From IMG/VR virus record IMGVR_UViG_3300043775_002663, positions 1 to 20,082 of that record: a stretch of DNA of 20,082 nucleotides; one strand, given 5' to 3'. The notes beneath the pieces were generated by a model. That model was not told where the DNA came from and searched no databases. It worked only from the letters and a program-made list of their open reading frames with translations. Both the position numbers and the translations under genes were made by a program. This DNA is from a virus. Of the stretch, positions 1 to 7,161 are shown in pieces (the stretch's first letter is position 1; each line of letters starts with the position of its first letter).

Positions 1-2
1 TT

Positions 3-809
3 AGTGAAATATTAAGTGAGGAGTTAGATAGAAACGGAATTAGGAGAGTACTCAATACAATTCAGAGACGTTTTATAGATAAATTAGAAAAAAAACCTAA
101 TTCATTGTACCCGTTTGATGGGTCTATGGTAAAGGTAGATTCTGTATATATACCATTATTTGATTTCATCAAAGAATTCATAACGACAGAATATTCTGAT
201 ATGATGAATATATTTTACACTTTCATAGTAGAGTACAATACTGAAGGTAACTATGAAAATGTTGATTCATTAGTAAAAATAAGTGAAAGTGAATTGGAGT
301 CTATGTTTTCCGATGAAGTTATTATCTTATCTAAATATTTTAGAACATCACCATTTTTAATTAGTAAAGAATCTTCATTATATTATGGTTTGCCTATATA
401 TTATGTTTATGAAGAAGAAAATTTCTTTTGTTTTGGGGATTTCCATCAAATGGTTGACGCAACAAAGGAATTTCTTAAAGATCGTTATTGGGATAGAAAT
501 GAAATTATACAAAGTATTGGTATAGAAAATTACATAGGTTACCTTTATGTTGAAGATAAAGATATAATACCTAAAGAAATGGATATTTTCGAATATTTAT
601 TAGAAAATGAGTTTATAGAAGTTAATGAAAAGGGTAGAATTGTTATAAATGAAATACCACCTTATTTTAAATTCGATTGGGATGAATTTATTGATGACGA
701 ATCAAAACACGTTCATTTCGATCAACTTAGTGATTATGGGCAAGTTTATAAGTATGGTGGTGGTTATGACAATGATGGTACATATTATATGATTAAAATA
801 GATTATTAG
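3..809 (+). CDS. Acidic phage protein, member A of a local paralogous family (5' end cut by window)
   Basis: The reading frame is open from base 3 to the TAG at 807-809, so the start lies outside the window; the TTG at 105 is only an internal codon. About 268 residues are visible. The protein is acidic and rich in Tyr, Phe, Asp and Glu, with no signal peptide or membrane segment. It shares a diffuse pattern with the products at 810 and 4999: a hydrophobic helix with SPFLI, then YYGL, then a Tyr/Phe-rich stretch ending FGDF, and a C-terminus with Gly/Asp repeats followed by DGTYYMIKIDY (compare NGVTYYIYRTD and NGEEYYVLW). It lacks their long coiled coil. The next gene starts on the base after its stop, so the two are co-transcribed. 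I do not recognise a biochemical function. Paralogy is an inference from motif order and is moderately sure. Confidence 0.8.
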   Translation, partial: SEILSEELDRNGIRRVLNTIQRRFIDKLEKKPNSLYPFDGSMVKVDSVYIPLFDFIKEFITTEYSDMMNIFYTFIVEYNTEGNYENVDSLVKISESELESMFSDEVIILSKYFRTSPFLISKESSLYYGLPIYYVYEEENFFCFGDFHQMVDATKEFLKDRYWDRNEIIQSIGIENYIGYLYVEDKDIIPKEMDIFEYLLENEFIEVNEKGRIVINEIPPYFKFDWDEFIDDESKHVHFDQLSDYGQVYKYGGGYDNDGTYYMIKIDY

Positions 810-1892
810 ATGAGAAGATTAATATTAGAAAATGAAATAACTCCCTTTTATAAAAGGGTTTTAAAGTTACTTAATAAAAAGTTGGGTGAAGGTGAGGATG
901 CCAGCGTAGTTTGGGATATACTATCTAATGAATTATCGATAGATGATACAGATACTAAAATAGAAATATTACATCTTTATACTAATCATTATGATGAATT
1001 AGGTAATTACGATAATTTAACTGATGCAGATTTAGAAGGTGTGAACGATACTTCTTCATATAATAATGAATTAGTTGCTTTGTCAATGTTTTTAGATATA
1101 CCACCGATTTTAATAGAACACGAAGGTAGTCATCATGGTTTAGATACTTATAGGGATTTAACTTCAGATGAGGTTTATGCGGTAGGTGATGACGATGAGG
1201 TTAGTAGTGCGATGGAAGACTATTTTGATGGGTATGTTGATGAAGTTGGTGGGGTAGATAATATAGATAGATATACCGTTGATGACTTTATAGAGTTAGA
1301 CCAATATAGTGTTGATCAATACGCAGAAGAAACTGCAGATTATAGGCTCGATGATATGACTGAAGAAGATGTAATATCAGAGGCAGGATATGACAGTAGA
1401 GAAGAGTATGAAGAAAGGATGGTAATATTAGAGGAAAGAATTGATGAGTTAAATAACCTTTTAGAAGAAAAAGAAAGTGAATTAGAAGAGAGGTTAGATG
1501 ACGATGAAGATTTTTTTGGTACTGAAGAATATGAAGAATTGAAAGAAGAGATTAATGACTTAGAAATAGAACTTTCGGATAAACAAACTACATATGAAGG
1601 ATTGGGAGATGAGTTAAGAGAACTATTTGACACTGCGAGAGAAGAGTTACGTGACACAATGGTGAGTGAGATAATTAGTGAAATTGATAATGATGGTGTA
1701 GATTATTTTGTAAATAATTTAGGGTTAAGTTTTAAGGAGGCAGTAGAATATTATTGTACATTCGATGAGTCTGGTTTAGAGAGATATCTCGCAGAAAATG
1801 AAGACAGAGGTAATACTTTATCTGGTTATGATGGTAGTGAAAATGAAGAATATTATAATGGGGTAACTTATTATATTTATAGAACAGATTAA
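810..1892 (+). CDS. Acidic coiled-coil phage protein, member B of a local paralogous family
   Basis: This 360-residue, strongly acidic protein starts at an ATG directly after the upstream stop. An N-terminal helical module (residues 9-60, beginning ITPFYKRVLKLL) matches the first residues of the 4999 product (ITPLDLRILNHL) and of the 7158-9566 product (LTKFEIKILSYL). Residues 85-135 carry the FLDIPPILI...HHGL...VYAVGDDDEV pattern seen in member A. A long Glu-rich heptad region at about 197-290 should form a coiled coil. The C-terminus has LGLSFKEAVE (304-313) and ends NGVTYYIYRTD, close to LGLTLGEAIS and NGEEYYVLW in the 4999 product. No catalytic motif is visible. The first residues (MRRLILEN) also look like the basic leader ending in xxE found on neighbouring proteins. 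The function is unknown; a structural or scaffold-like virion role is only a guess. Confidence 0.85.
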   Translation: MRRLILENEITPFYKRVLKLLNKKLGEGEDASVVWDILSNELSIDDTDTKIEILHLYTNHYDELGNYDNLTDADLEGVNDTSSYNNELVALSMFLDIPPILIEHEGSHHGLDTYRDLTSDEVYAVGDDDEVSSAMEDYFDGYVDEVGGVDNIDRYTVDDFIELDQYSVDQYAEETADYRLDDMTEEDVISEAGYDSREEYEERMVILEERIDELNNLLEEKESELEERLDDDEDFFGTEEYEELKEEINDLEIELSDKQTTYEGLGDELRELFDTAREELRDTMVSEIISEIDNDGVDYFVNNLGLSFKEAVEYYCTFDESGLERYLAENEDRGNTLSGYDGSENEEYYNGVTYYIYRTD

Positions 1893-1904
1893 ATATATAA
1901 AAAA

Positions 1905-3470
1905 ATGAAGATAAAATTAAACGTAAGTCAATATAAAAGATTACTATCAGAAATGAGACATGATGGTAAGTCCACTGGTTTATTTGCGGATGAAGAACCT
2001 AAAGTGGTTAATGAATTCGGTAAAAAAATGAAATCGTATGTTAATGATAAAAGTGATGAATTAAAAAATTCTTGGAAAACTTTTGTTAGTGTGGCGAAAA
2101 GAGAAAAGGGTGAAACAATTGAGTTACTTAAAGTATTACAAAAACTTGTAAGTGGTAAAGAAGTAACTGAAAATGAAATAAAACTATTGAAGGCACAGTC
2201 TAAAGATATTGTAAAGATAGTTGCGGTTATGGGTATGGGAGCAGTATCAATGGCAATACCACTATTGTTGGAAAAGGTTTTAAATAAATACGGTATATCT
2301 ATAATGCCTAGTAGTCATAAAGAATTGGGTAGTGAAGAAAGTACTGAAGAAATTAATGAAGGTAAAAAGAAAAAGAAAAATACATTGTGTGCTAGAGGTG
2401 TAAGTGCTGCAAAATCTAAATACGATGTTTATCCTTCTGCATACGCTAATGGTTATGCAGTTCAGGTATGTAAAGGTAAGATTAAAGGATTGGATGGTCA
2501 AAAAAGATGTAGTGGAAGTTACTGCAGTGGTAAAAGAAATGAATCATATAATTTTGACGATATAGAAGTTGCGGAAAGATTAGATGAAGATTTGGCAGTT
2601 TGGTTTGGTACTAAAAAAAAGGGTAAAGGTACTAAACAACCACAAGGACCTTGGGTTAACATATGTAGAAAAAAAGAAGGTGGTGGACATCCTGAGTGTG
2701 GTAGAAGTGATTCCGATAAAGGTGGATATCCAGTTTGTAGGGCAAAGAGTGTTGCTGCGAATATGAGTCAGGAGGCTAAAGATTCTGCGTGTAGACGTAA
2801 GAGAGAAAAAGAAAAAAATGATGGTAAATCAGGAAAAGGACAATCACCAAGTCCTATTAAAGTTAAAAACTATAAACCTAAAAAGAATGAATCATTAAAC
2901 TACGATAGAATGTTAATTACTGAAAACAGGACTATCATTAGTGAAGGTTTAAGATATCATATAGATAATGAAATACCATTAACTGAATCAGTTTATAGAT
3001 ATGGTAGTGAATCTTTCTTTAACTTAATAAACGAAGTTAGAGAATTATATACAAACGGTAAAATTGATTTATCATTTAATGATGAGGAGATTATAAGAAC
3101 CGATATTGGTAAACAAGGTATCTATGAGGGTAGAAAGGTTTGGTTGGACATACCAAATGAGTATATGGAAATAAATGAGGCAGAATATAAAGGTAAGACA
3201 GTTGAGTTGAGTAAACCTAAAAGAGGTGGTAGTAAAAAGTTTTATGTTTATGTGATGTGTAATGGTAAGGTTAGAAAAGTTTCCTTTGGGGCAAAATCTG
3301 GTGGATCAAATTTGTCAGTAAAACTTAGAGACCCTAAGGCTAAAAAGGCGTTTTCAGATAGACACAATTGTCCACAGAAAAATGATAAATGTAGTGCTGG
3401 TTATTGGAGTTGTAGATTACCGAGATATGCAAAACAATTAGGATTATCAGGTGGAGGTACTTGGTGGTAA
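1905..3470 (+). CDS. Modular Cys-rich basic phage protein with capsid-targeting-like leader (possible polyprotein)
   Basis: This 521-residue protein is built from modules. Residues 1-16 form a basic amphipathic leader ending LLSE. Residues 17-150 are helical with a hydrophobic stretch at 103-126. Residues 153-215 are Lys-rich with paired cysteines (C162, C189, C202, C207) and the YDVYPSAYANGYAV pattern. Residues 230-302 carry WVNICRKK, HPECGR, YPVCRA and SACRRKR. Residues 333-420 contain LRYHIDNEIPLTE, YRYGSE and DIGKQGIYEGRKVWLD. Residues 435-521 contain SKPKRGGSKKFYVYV, RKVSFGAKSGG, RHNC, GYWSCRLPRYAKQLGLSGGG and a terminal Trp pair. I recall the last two modules as a recurrent combination in phage proteins. 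Prohead-protease-like [IL]xE sites fall at or near module edges (E16, E152, E340, E347, E361, E425). A TATTTATA box lies at 1874-1881, inside the end of the previous gene. The exact biochemical role is unknown; virion or DNA association is inferred from basic, Cys-rich character. Confidence 0.88.
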   Translation: MKIKLNVSQYKRLLSEMRHDGKSTGLFADEEPKVVNEFGKKMKSYVNDKSDELKNSWKTFVSVAKREKGETIELLKVLQKLVSGKEVTENEIKLLKAQSKDIVKIVAVMGMGAVSMAIPLLLEKVLNKYGISIMPSSHKELGSEESTEEINEGKKKKKNTLCARGVSAAKSKYDVYPSAYANGYAVQVCKGKIKGLDGQKRCSGSYCSGKRNESYNFDDIEVAERLDEDLAVWFGTKKKGKGTKQPQGPWVNICRKKEGGGHPECGRSDSDKGGYPVCRAKSVAANMSQEAKDSACRRKREKEKNDGKSGKGQSPSPIKVKNYKPKKNESLNYDRMLITENRTIISEGLRYHIDNEIPLTESVYRYGSESFFNLINEVRELYTNGKIDLSFNDEEIIRTDIGKQGIYEGRKVWLDIPNEYMEINEAEYKGKTVELSKPKRGGSKKFYVYVMCNGKVRKVSFGAKSGGSNLSVKLRDPKAKKAFSDRHNCPQKNDKCSAGYWSCRLPRYAKQLGLSGGGTWW

Positions 3471-3492
3471 ATAAAAATAAAAAATTAATGAT

Positions 3493-3924
3493 ATGAAAAG
3501 AATAGTTAAATTAACGGAAGAAGACATTAAAAACATGGTTAGAAAAACTATGGACCAAATTAATGTACAAGGTAATGAACATCACGATAGAGGAAATAGA
3601 TATATGTTCTTCTCAAACTTACAACAAATGAGAAGACAATGTGATATATTATTAGATATGGATCCAGAAATGGTTGAGGGTGTTTTAGAAAATGGACACG
3701 ATTGGGCTCAAGATCACATTGCGGAAGCAAAAAACAATATGGATCAAGTATTTGATTTCTTAATGAATGAAAGTAAAAAGTATGGTATGGAGTTATCTAT
3801 GAATATAGATGATAGTGATATGATGAATGAAAAGTGGAGTAAAGAATATAAAAATTCCATAGATTGTAATAACCCAAAAGGGTTCTCTCAGAGAGCACAT
3901 TGTCAAGGTCGTAAGAAAAGATAG
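3493..3924 (+). CDS. Modular phage protein with basic leader and C-terminal NPKGFSQ/HCQGRKKR tag
   Basis: This 143-residue protein starts at an ATG after an A-rich stretch with no Shine-Dalgarno. Residues 1-20 (MKRIVKLTEEDIKNMVRKTM) are a leader of the type common on marine phage proteins. Residues 37-93 (RYMFFSNLQQM to FLMNE) are a helical middle module. Residues 114-143 carry KWSKEYK, then C125, NPKGFSQ, H136, C137 and a basic GRKKR end. I recognise this C-terminal tag as recurring on otherwise different phage proteins. MNE sequences (91-93 and 111-113) sit just before the variable linker and before the tag, and resemble the NE boundaries in the neighbouring modular proteins. A capsid-internal or DNA-contacting role is an inference from the basic tag and leader. 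No enzyme motif is seen. Confidence 0.85.
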   Translation: MKRIVKLTEEDIKNMVRKTMDQINVQGNEHHDRGNRYMFFSNLQQMRRQCDILLDMDPEMVEGVLENGHDWAQDHIAEAKNNMDQVFDFLMNESKKYGMELSMNIDDSDMMNEKWSKEYKNSIDCNNPKGFSQRAHCQGRKKR

Positions 3925-3925
3925 T

Positions 3926-4192
3926 ATGGATTTTCCGTTTGAAGAAAATAAAATAAATGGTTTTTATGTTCGTAAATTTTCTGATAATGTAGAGAATAGT
4001 GAATTGGTTTGGCATAGAGATAAAGAAGATAGGATTGTTGAGAGTGTTGGACATACGGATTGGATGGTTCAATTAGATAACCAACTACCTATCCCATTAA
4101 CAGAAACAGTACTTATACCAAAAGAAGTATATCACAGAGTAATTAAAGGTACTGGTGAATTAACAGTTAGAATAAAAAAATTAAATGATTAA
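3926..4192 (+). CDS. Small cupin-like phage protein
   Basis: This 88-residue protein starts one base after the previous stop. The sequence is beta-rich. It has a WHRDKEDR motif near residue 30, followed by DWMVQLDNQLPIPL and then LIPKEVYHRVIKGTGELTVRIKKL. The paired motifs fit the two conserved halves of a small cupin barrel, with the His of WHRD and the His of YHRV as possible metal or ligand contacts. I recall near-identical short proteins in phage genomes, where they are usually unannotated or called cupin-like. The substrate is unknown. Its 3' end overlaps the start of the next gene by 8 nt, which suggests translational coupling with the zinc-finger protein. Confidence 0.8.
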   Translation: MDFPFEENKINGFYVRKFSDNVENSELVWHRDKEDRIVESVGHTDWMVQLDNQLPIPLTETVLIPKEVYHRVIKGTGELTVRIKKLND

Positions 4193-4997
4193 GTTAACTA
4201 ACATATTAAAAGAATCTGAGAGTAATTTATCTTATTTAGATAATAAAGTTTATAGGAAATACTTAAATGTCCTTAATAAAAAATATCCAGAAATACAAAA
4301 CGAAGTTAAGAAATATGTTTACCCTAATAATGAGTGGGGTGTAGAATTTAATGATAGTAAACCATATAAAAAAATGTTTGATTTCTTTGGTGCAGACTTT
4401 TTTAATTTGGATGTTGAAGAAAAAAGTGATTTAATATTTCTTTTTATCATTAATTTAAATGTTAATGATTTTTTAACTGAAAAATTAAATGTTGGGGATG
4501 GGTTGTATTTTGTTACTTTAGAAGTTGCGCAAGAAGGTAGTGAATATGAAACAGAAACAAATCGTGTAACCTGTGATGAATGTAATGGAAGAGGTAGTGA
4601 AACATATGAATGTCCTTATTGTGAAGGTACTGGTGAAATTAGTAATGAAGAAGATGAAACATTTGCCTGTGATGACTGCAATGGTTCGGGAGAAAATGAG
4701 GAAGAATGTTCATATTGTGGGGGTGATGGTGAGTATGATGAGGAAGAAGAAAGATACACTAAACATATAGAAAAGTGGAATATGATTATGACTGAAAAAC
4801 CTAATCTTAGTCAAATAGATTATGGTACTTATTTTATTGAAAATTATAAAGACAAAGTATATATGATGACTGAAATGAATTCTTTCTGGGATACTAAGAC
4901 TGAAAATTATGAATCCCAACTACCAGAAGATTCAGAAATTTTAGATTATGATGTCAGTGAGGCAAATAGGTTTGGAATAAGATATATTGTATTGTGA
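4185..4997 (+). CDS. Phage protein with DnaJ-type CxxCxGxG zinc-finger domain and capsid-targeting-like leader
   Basis: This 270-residue protein has no J domain. Residues 1-10 (MIKLTNILKE) form a short basic leader ending in an ILKE site. Residues 12-125 are an unknown mixed domain. Residues 130-182 carry four CxxCxGxG-type repeats: CDECNGRG at 130, CPYCEGTG at 143, CDDCNGSG at 162 and CSYCGGDG at 175. The spacing matches the central cysteine-rich domain of DnaJ, which binds two zinc ions. The residues between repeats 2 and 3 and after repeat 4 are very acidic. The C-terminal 85 residues are unrecognised. In DnaJ this domain helps hold unfolded clients; here a chaperone or protein-binding role is inference. 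The start overlaps the cupin-like gene by 8 nt, and the next gene begins 2 nt after the stop. Confidence 0.85.
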   Translation: MIKLTNILKESESNLSYLDNKVYRKYLNVLNKKYPEIQNEVKKYVYPNNEWGVEFNDSKPYKKMFDFFGADFFNLDVEEKSDLIFLFIINLNVNDFLTEKLNVGDGLYFVTLEVAQEGSEYETETNRVTCDECNGRGSETYECPYCEGTGEISNEEDETFACDDCNGSGENEEECSYCGGDGEYDEEEERYTKHIEKWNMIMTEKPNLSQIDYGTYFIENYKDKVYMMTEMNSFWDTKTENYESQLPEDSEILDYDVSEANRFGIRYIVL

Positions 4998-4998
4998 T

Positions 4999-6213
4999 AT
5001 GGAAATAGATTTCAGTAACATAACACCATTAGATTTAAGGATATTAAATCATTTAAGAAAGAATTCGGTAACAGATGAGTGGGAACCACTTTATAACTAT
5101 TTGATCAATAATTTTAATACTGATCCTGAGGACACACAAAAAATTATCCTAATTTATAGTGATGTAAAAAATGAAAATATAGATTTTAAGAACGTTAACG
5201 ATATACACACACCAAACATCGATTACTCATCCTATGATGAAAAAAGATTGGCGTTTGCGGAATTTATTAACGTTGATCCTGTTTTTGTAAAACCATTCGC
5301 AACATATCTTTCTAATCTTTCTTCTTTTAAAGTATTAATACCTTCGATTAGTTATAGTACTAGATATGTTTATTATATAGGTGACTTTTATGCGGTATAT
5401 AGAGAATCGGAAATGAAAATTCGTGAAAAATTAGATGAGGAAGGATGGGATTTTTTTAGTCATAGTTTTTTAATTGATTATGTCGAAATTAATCGTCAAT
5501 ATTTAGATTATAACGTAACTGAAATTGCTAAAGAAGAATATGAACGTGAAATAGGTAGTTCTAAATTTAATGTGGAATCAAAAGAAAATCTTTTAAAAAA
5601 TATTGATAAATATGATGAATACGAAGATTTAAAGTATACGTTTGATGAATTGACTGAAACTAAAAAAGAAATAGATAAAACTTTTTTAGGGTTAGATAAT
5701 AACATCAATAAATTAGAGAAAGAAAAAAGAATTATTGAGATAGAAATAGAAAGGTTATCTGATATTACAGATTATGGTGATGATGAAGATAGTTACTCAA
5801 CAGAATTTGAGGGAGAAATAGAGGATTTAGAAAATAAACTAAATAAAATTGAAAACAGATTAGAAGAGGCTGAGTATGAATATAACCAACATTATAAAGA
5901 TTATGATTCATTAGTAGATGAATTAGAAGATGTAACCGAAGATTTATCCAAATATGAGGGAGATAATTTCGAAAAGTTATATATGACTATTAGGAAAGAA
6001 AAATTAAAAGAAGATTATAGTTATGATATTGAAGGGTATGTAGATGAATTAGGTTTAACTTTAGGTGAGGCAATATCCGATAACATTTTAATTGTAGATG
6101 AAGAGTACATAATAAGTGAGGCAATAGAAAAAGATGGTCCTGAATATTTCATTGGTGACTTAACAAAAGATGTTTTTATTTATAACGGTGAGGAATATTA
6201 CGTTCTTTGGTAA
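4999..6213 (+). CDS. Acidic coiled-coil phage protein, member C of a local paralogous family
   Basis: I place the start at the ATG at 4999, one base after the upstream TGA; an in-frame TTG at 4987 would overlap the upstream gene and is less likely. The product is 404 residues. The N-terminus (ITPLDLRILNHL, residues 8-19) matches members B and D. Residues 82-140 carry FAEFINVDPVFV and YYIGDFYAVY, matching members A and B. A heptad-rich acidic region at about 205-320 should be a coiled coil. The tail has DELGLTLGEAIS (349-360) and ends NGEEYYVLW, matching member B closely. No enzymatic motif is visible and the function is unknown. A host-like promoter follows in the short gap before the next gene, so transcription may be reset there. 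Confidence 0.86.
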   Translation: MEIDFSNITPLDLRILNHLRKNSVTDEWEPLYNYLINNFNTDPEDTQKIILIYSDVKNENIDFKNVNDIHTPNIDYSSYDEKRLAFAEFINVDPVFVKPFATYLSNLSSFKVLIPSISYSTRYVYYIGDFYAVYRESEMKIREKLDEEGWDFFSHSFLIDYVEINRQYLDYNVTEIAKEEYEREIGSSKFNVESKENLLKNIDKYDEYEDLKYTFDELTETKKEIDKTFLGLDNNINKLEKEKRIIEIEIERLSDITDYGDDEDSYSTEFEGEIEDLENKLNKIENRLEEAEYEYNQHYKDYDSLVDELEDVTEDLSKYEGDNFEKLYMTIRKEKLKEDYSYDIEGYVDELGLTLGEAISDNILIVDEEYIISEAIEKDGPEYFIGDLTKDVFIYNGEEYYVLW

Positions 6214-6214
6214 T

Positions 6215-6246
6215 ATTGACATTTTAAGAAAAAATCCTTATTTTTG
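6215..6246 (+). promoter_or_regulatory. Bacteroidota-type promoter for the DUF3310/SLOG genes
   Basis: ATTG at 6215-6218 and TATTTTTG (fits TAnnTTTG) at 6239-6246 are separated by exactly 20 nt. The start codon is 11 nt further on, so the leader would be only a few bases. This matches the known -33/-7 form of Bacteroidota primary sigma promoters. Confidence 0.65.
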
Positions 6247-6257
6247 TATAAAAAGAT

Positions 6258-6485
6258 ATGGATAAACCAATTAACCCAAACGAAAGGGTAGTTCACCCGA
6301 CTCATTATAACAGAGGTATTGAAATGTGGGATTATGCACATTCACATAATTTAGATTTTTTTGAGGGCAACATTGTTAAATATGTTACTAGATGGAAACA
6401 GAAAAACGGTATCGAAGATTTAAAAAAGGCAAAACAATATTTAGATAAACTTATCGAATTAAATGAGAGTAATAATTGCAGGTAG
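6258..6485 (+). CDS. DUF3310 family phage protein
   Basis: This 75-residue protein carries the whole signature of the DUF3310 family: HPTHY near residue 13, then FFEGNIVKYVTRWKQKNG and EDLKKAKQYLDKLI. The family is widespread in phages and sometimes labelled SaV-like or nucleotide-kinase-like, but its biochemical role is not established. It has its own host-like promoter 11 nt upstream. Its end overlaps the start of the next gene by 23 nt, so translation of the SLOG protein is probably coupled to it. Confidence 0.9.
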   Translation: MDKPINPNERVVHPTHYNRGIEMWDYAHSHNLDFFEGNIVKYVTRWKQKNGIEDLKKAKQYLDKLIELNESNNCR

Positions 6486-6810
6486 TAGGGACTTTAATGA
6501 CTACGAAAAACTAAAGAAAAAATTAAATGCAATTCTCGAAAATCAAAAAGATGTTACTATAATATCTGGTACTGCAAATGGTGCAGATAAGATGGGTGAA
6601 TGGTATGCAAATGAAAATCACCTTAAGTTAGAACAGTATCCTGCGATGTGGGATTTATTCGGTAAGAAGGCTGGGTATATGAGAAACGAAGAGATGGCTA
6701 AAGTCGCAGATGCGGCTATAATATTTTGGGACGGTAAGAGTAAAGGGTCCAAACATATGATAGATATCTCAAAAAAATATAATTTAAAATTGCGCATTGT
6801 GATGTTTTAG
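6463..6810 (+). CDS. SLOG-fold DUF2493 / YspA-like nucleotide-binding protein
   Basis: This 115-residue protein begins with the strand-loop MRVIIAGSRDF (GSRDF at 7-11). It continues with SGTANGADKMGEWYA (35-49), WDLFGKKAGYMRNEEM (63-79) and ADAAIIFWDGKSKGS (82-96). These are the characteristic motifs of the DUF2493/YspA branch of the SLOG Rossmann-like superfamily, which is thought to bind or sense nucleotide-derived ligands. The length is normal for a stand-alone domain. The start lies inside the DUF3310 gene (23 nt overlap). In this phage setting it may process or sense a nucleotide; the substrate is unknown. Confidence 0.9.
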   Translation: MRVIIAGSRDFNDYEKLKKKLNAILENQKDVTIISGTANGADKMGEWYANENHLKLEQYPAMWDLFGKKAGYMRNEEMAKVADAAIIFWDGKSKGSKHMIDISKKYNLKLRIVMF

Positions 6811-6834
6811 CATATTTATTTTCAAAAATATGTT

Positions 6835-7161
6835 ATGGATTATATTATAGATGAAATTTATGAAATTTTTTGTGATACAGACAAACTACTTACAGTAACC
6901 TTTAAGGTTGAGGGTGACATTGAAGATTCTTATAGGGAATTAATTGACAGTGAATATTATAATTGGTGTAACGAACATTACATTACCGAAGGTGAAAACT
7001 TAGTAGACTATGATCGTTACGATGATGAAGATGAATATATGTCAGACTTCTTTAATCACGACAAATGGAATATGTATTACTCCAATGAGGATATGATTAT
7101 TGAATACTTATATGAGAACTATTCAGATTTGAGAACCTTACCTTCACCAAAGGTAGATTAG
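6835..7161 (+). CDS. Small acidic phage protein, unknown function
   Basis: This 108-residue protein is very acidic and rich in Tyr and Asp (for example YDRYDDEDEY). No membrane segment or known motif is visible. It starts 24 nt after the SLOG gene. A near-match to the TATTTATA box (TATTTATT at 6813-6820) lies 14 nt before the start. Its stop codon overlaps that of the convergent 802-residue gene by 3 nt within TTAG at 7158-7161, so the two genes share no intergenic space. It could be a phage inhibitor or DNA-mimic protein because of its charge, but that is speculation. Confidence 0.75.
   Translation: MDYIIDEIYEIFCDTDKLLTVTFKVEGDIEDSYRELIDSEYYNWCNEHYITEGENLVDYDRYDDEDEYMSDFFNHDKWNMYYSNEDMIIEYLYENYSDLRTLPSPKVD

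Noticed and set aside
105-809. A start at TTG 105 for the first gene
   Set aside because: The same frame is open without a stop back to base 3, so the gene is simply cut by the window edge.
1340-1657. Minus-strand Ser-rich open frame
   Set aside because: It is the antisense of the Glu-rich coiled coil of the 810 gene (GAA/GAG read as TTC/CTC and TCT/TCA); composition is low-complexity and no promoter is present.
2584-2766. Plus-strand 60-codon frame inside the 521-residue gene
   Set aside because: It lies wholly within a conserved Cys-rich module in another frame and shows no start signal.
6177-6184. TATTTATA inside the end of the 4999 gene
   Set aside because: It lies about 73 nt before the next start, beyond the spacing of the other boxes, and a good host-like promoter is nearer; probably chance.
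4987-6213. A TTG start at 4987 for the acidic coiled-coil gene
   Set aside because: An ATG at 4999, directly after the upstream stop, removes the overlap and fits the packing of neighbouring genes.
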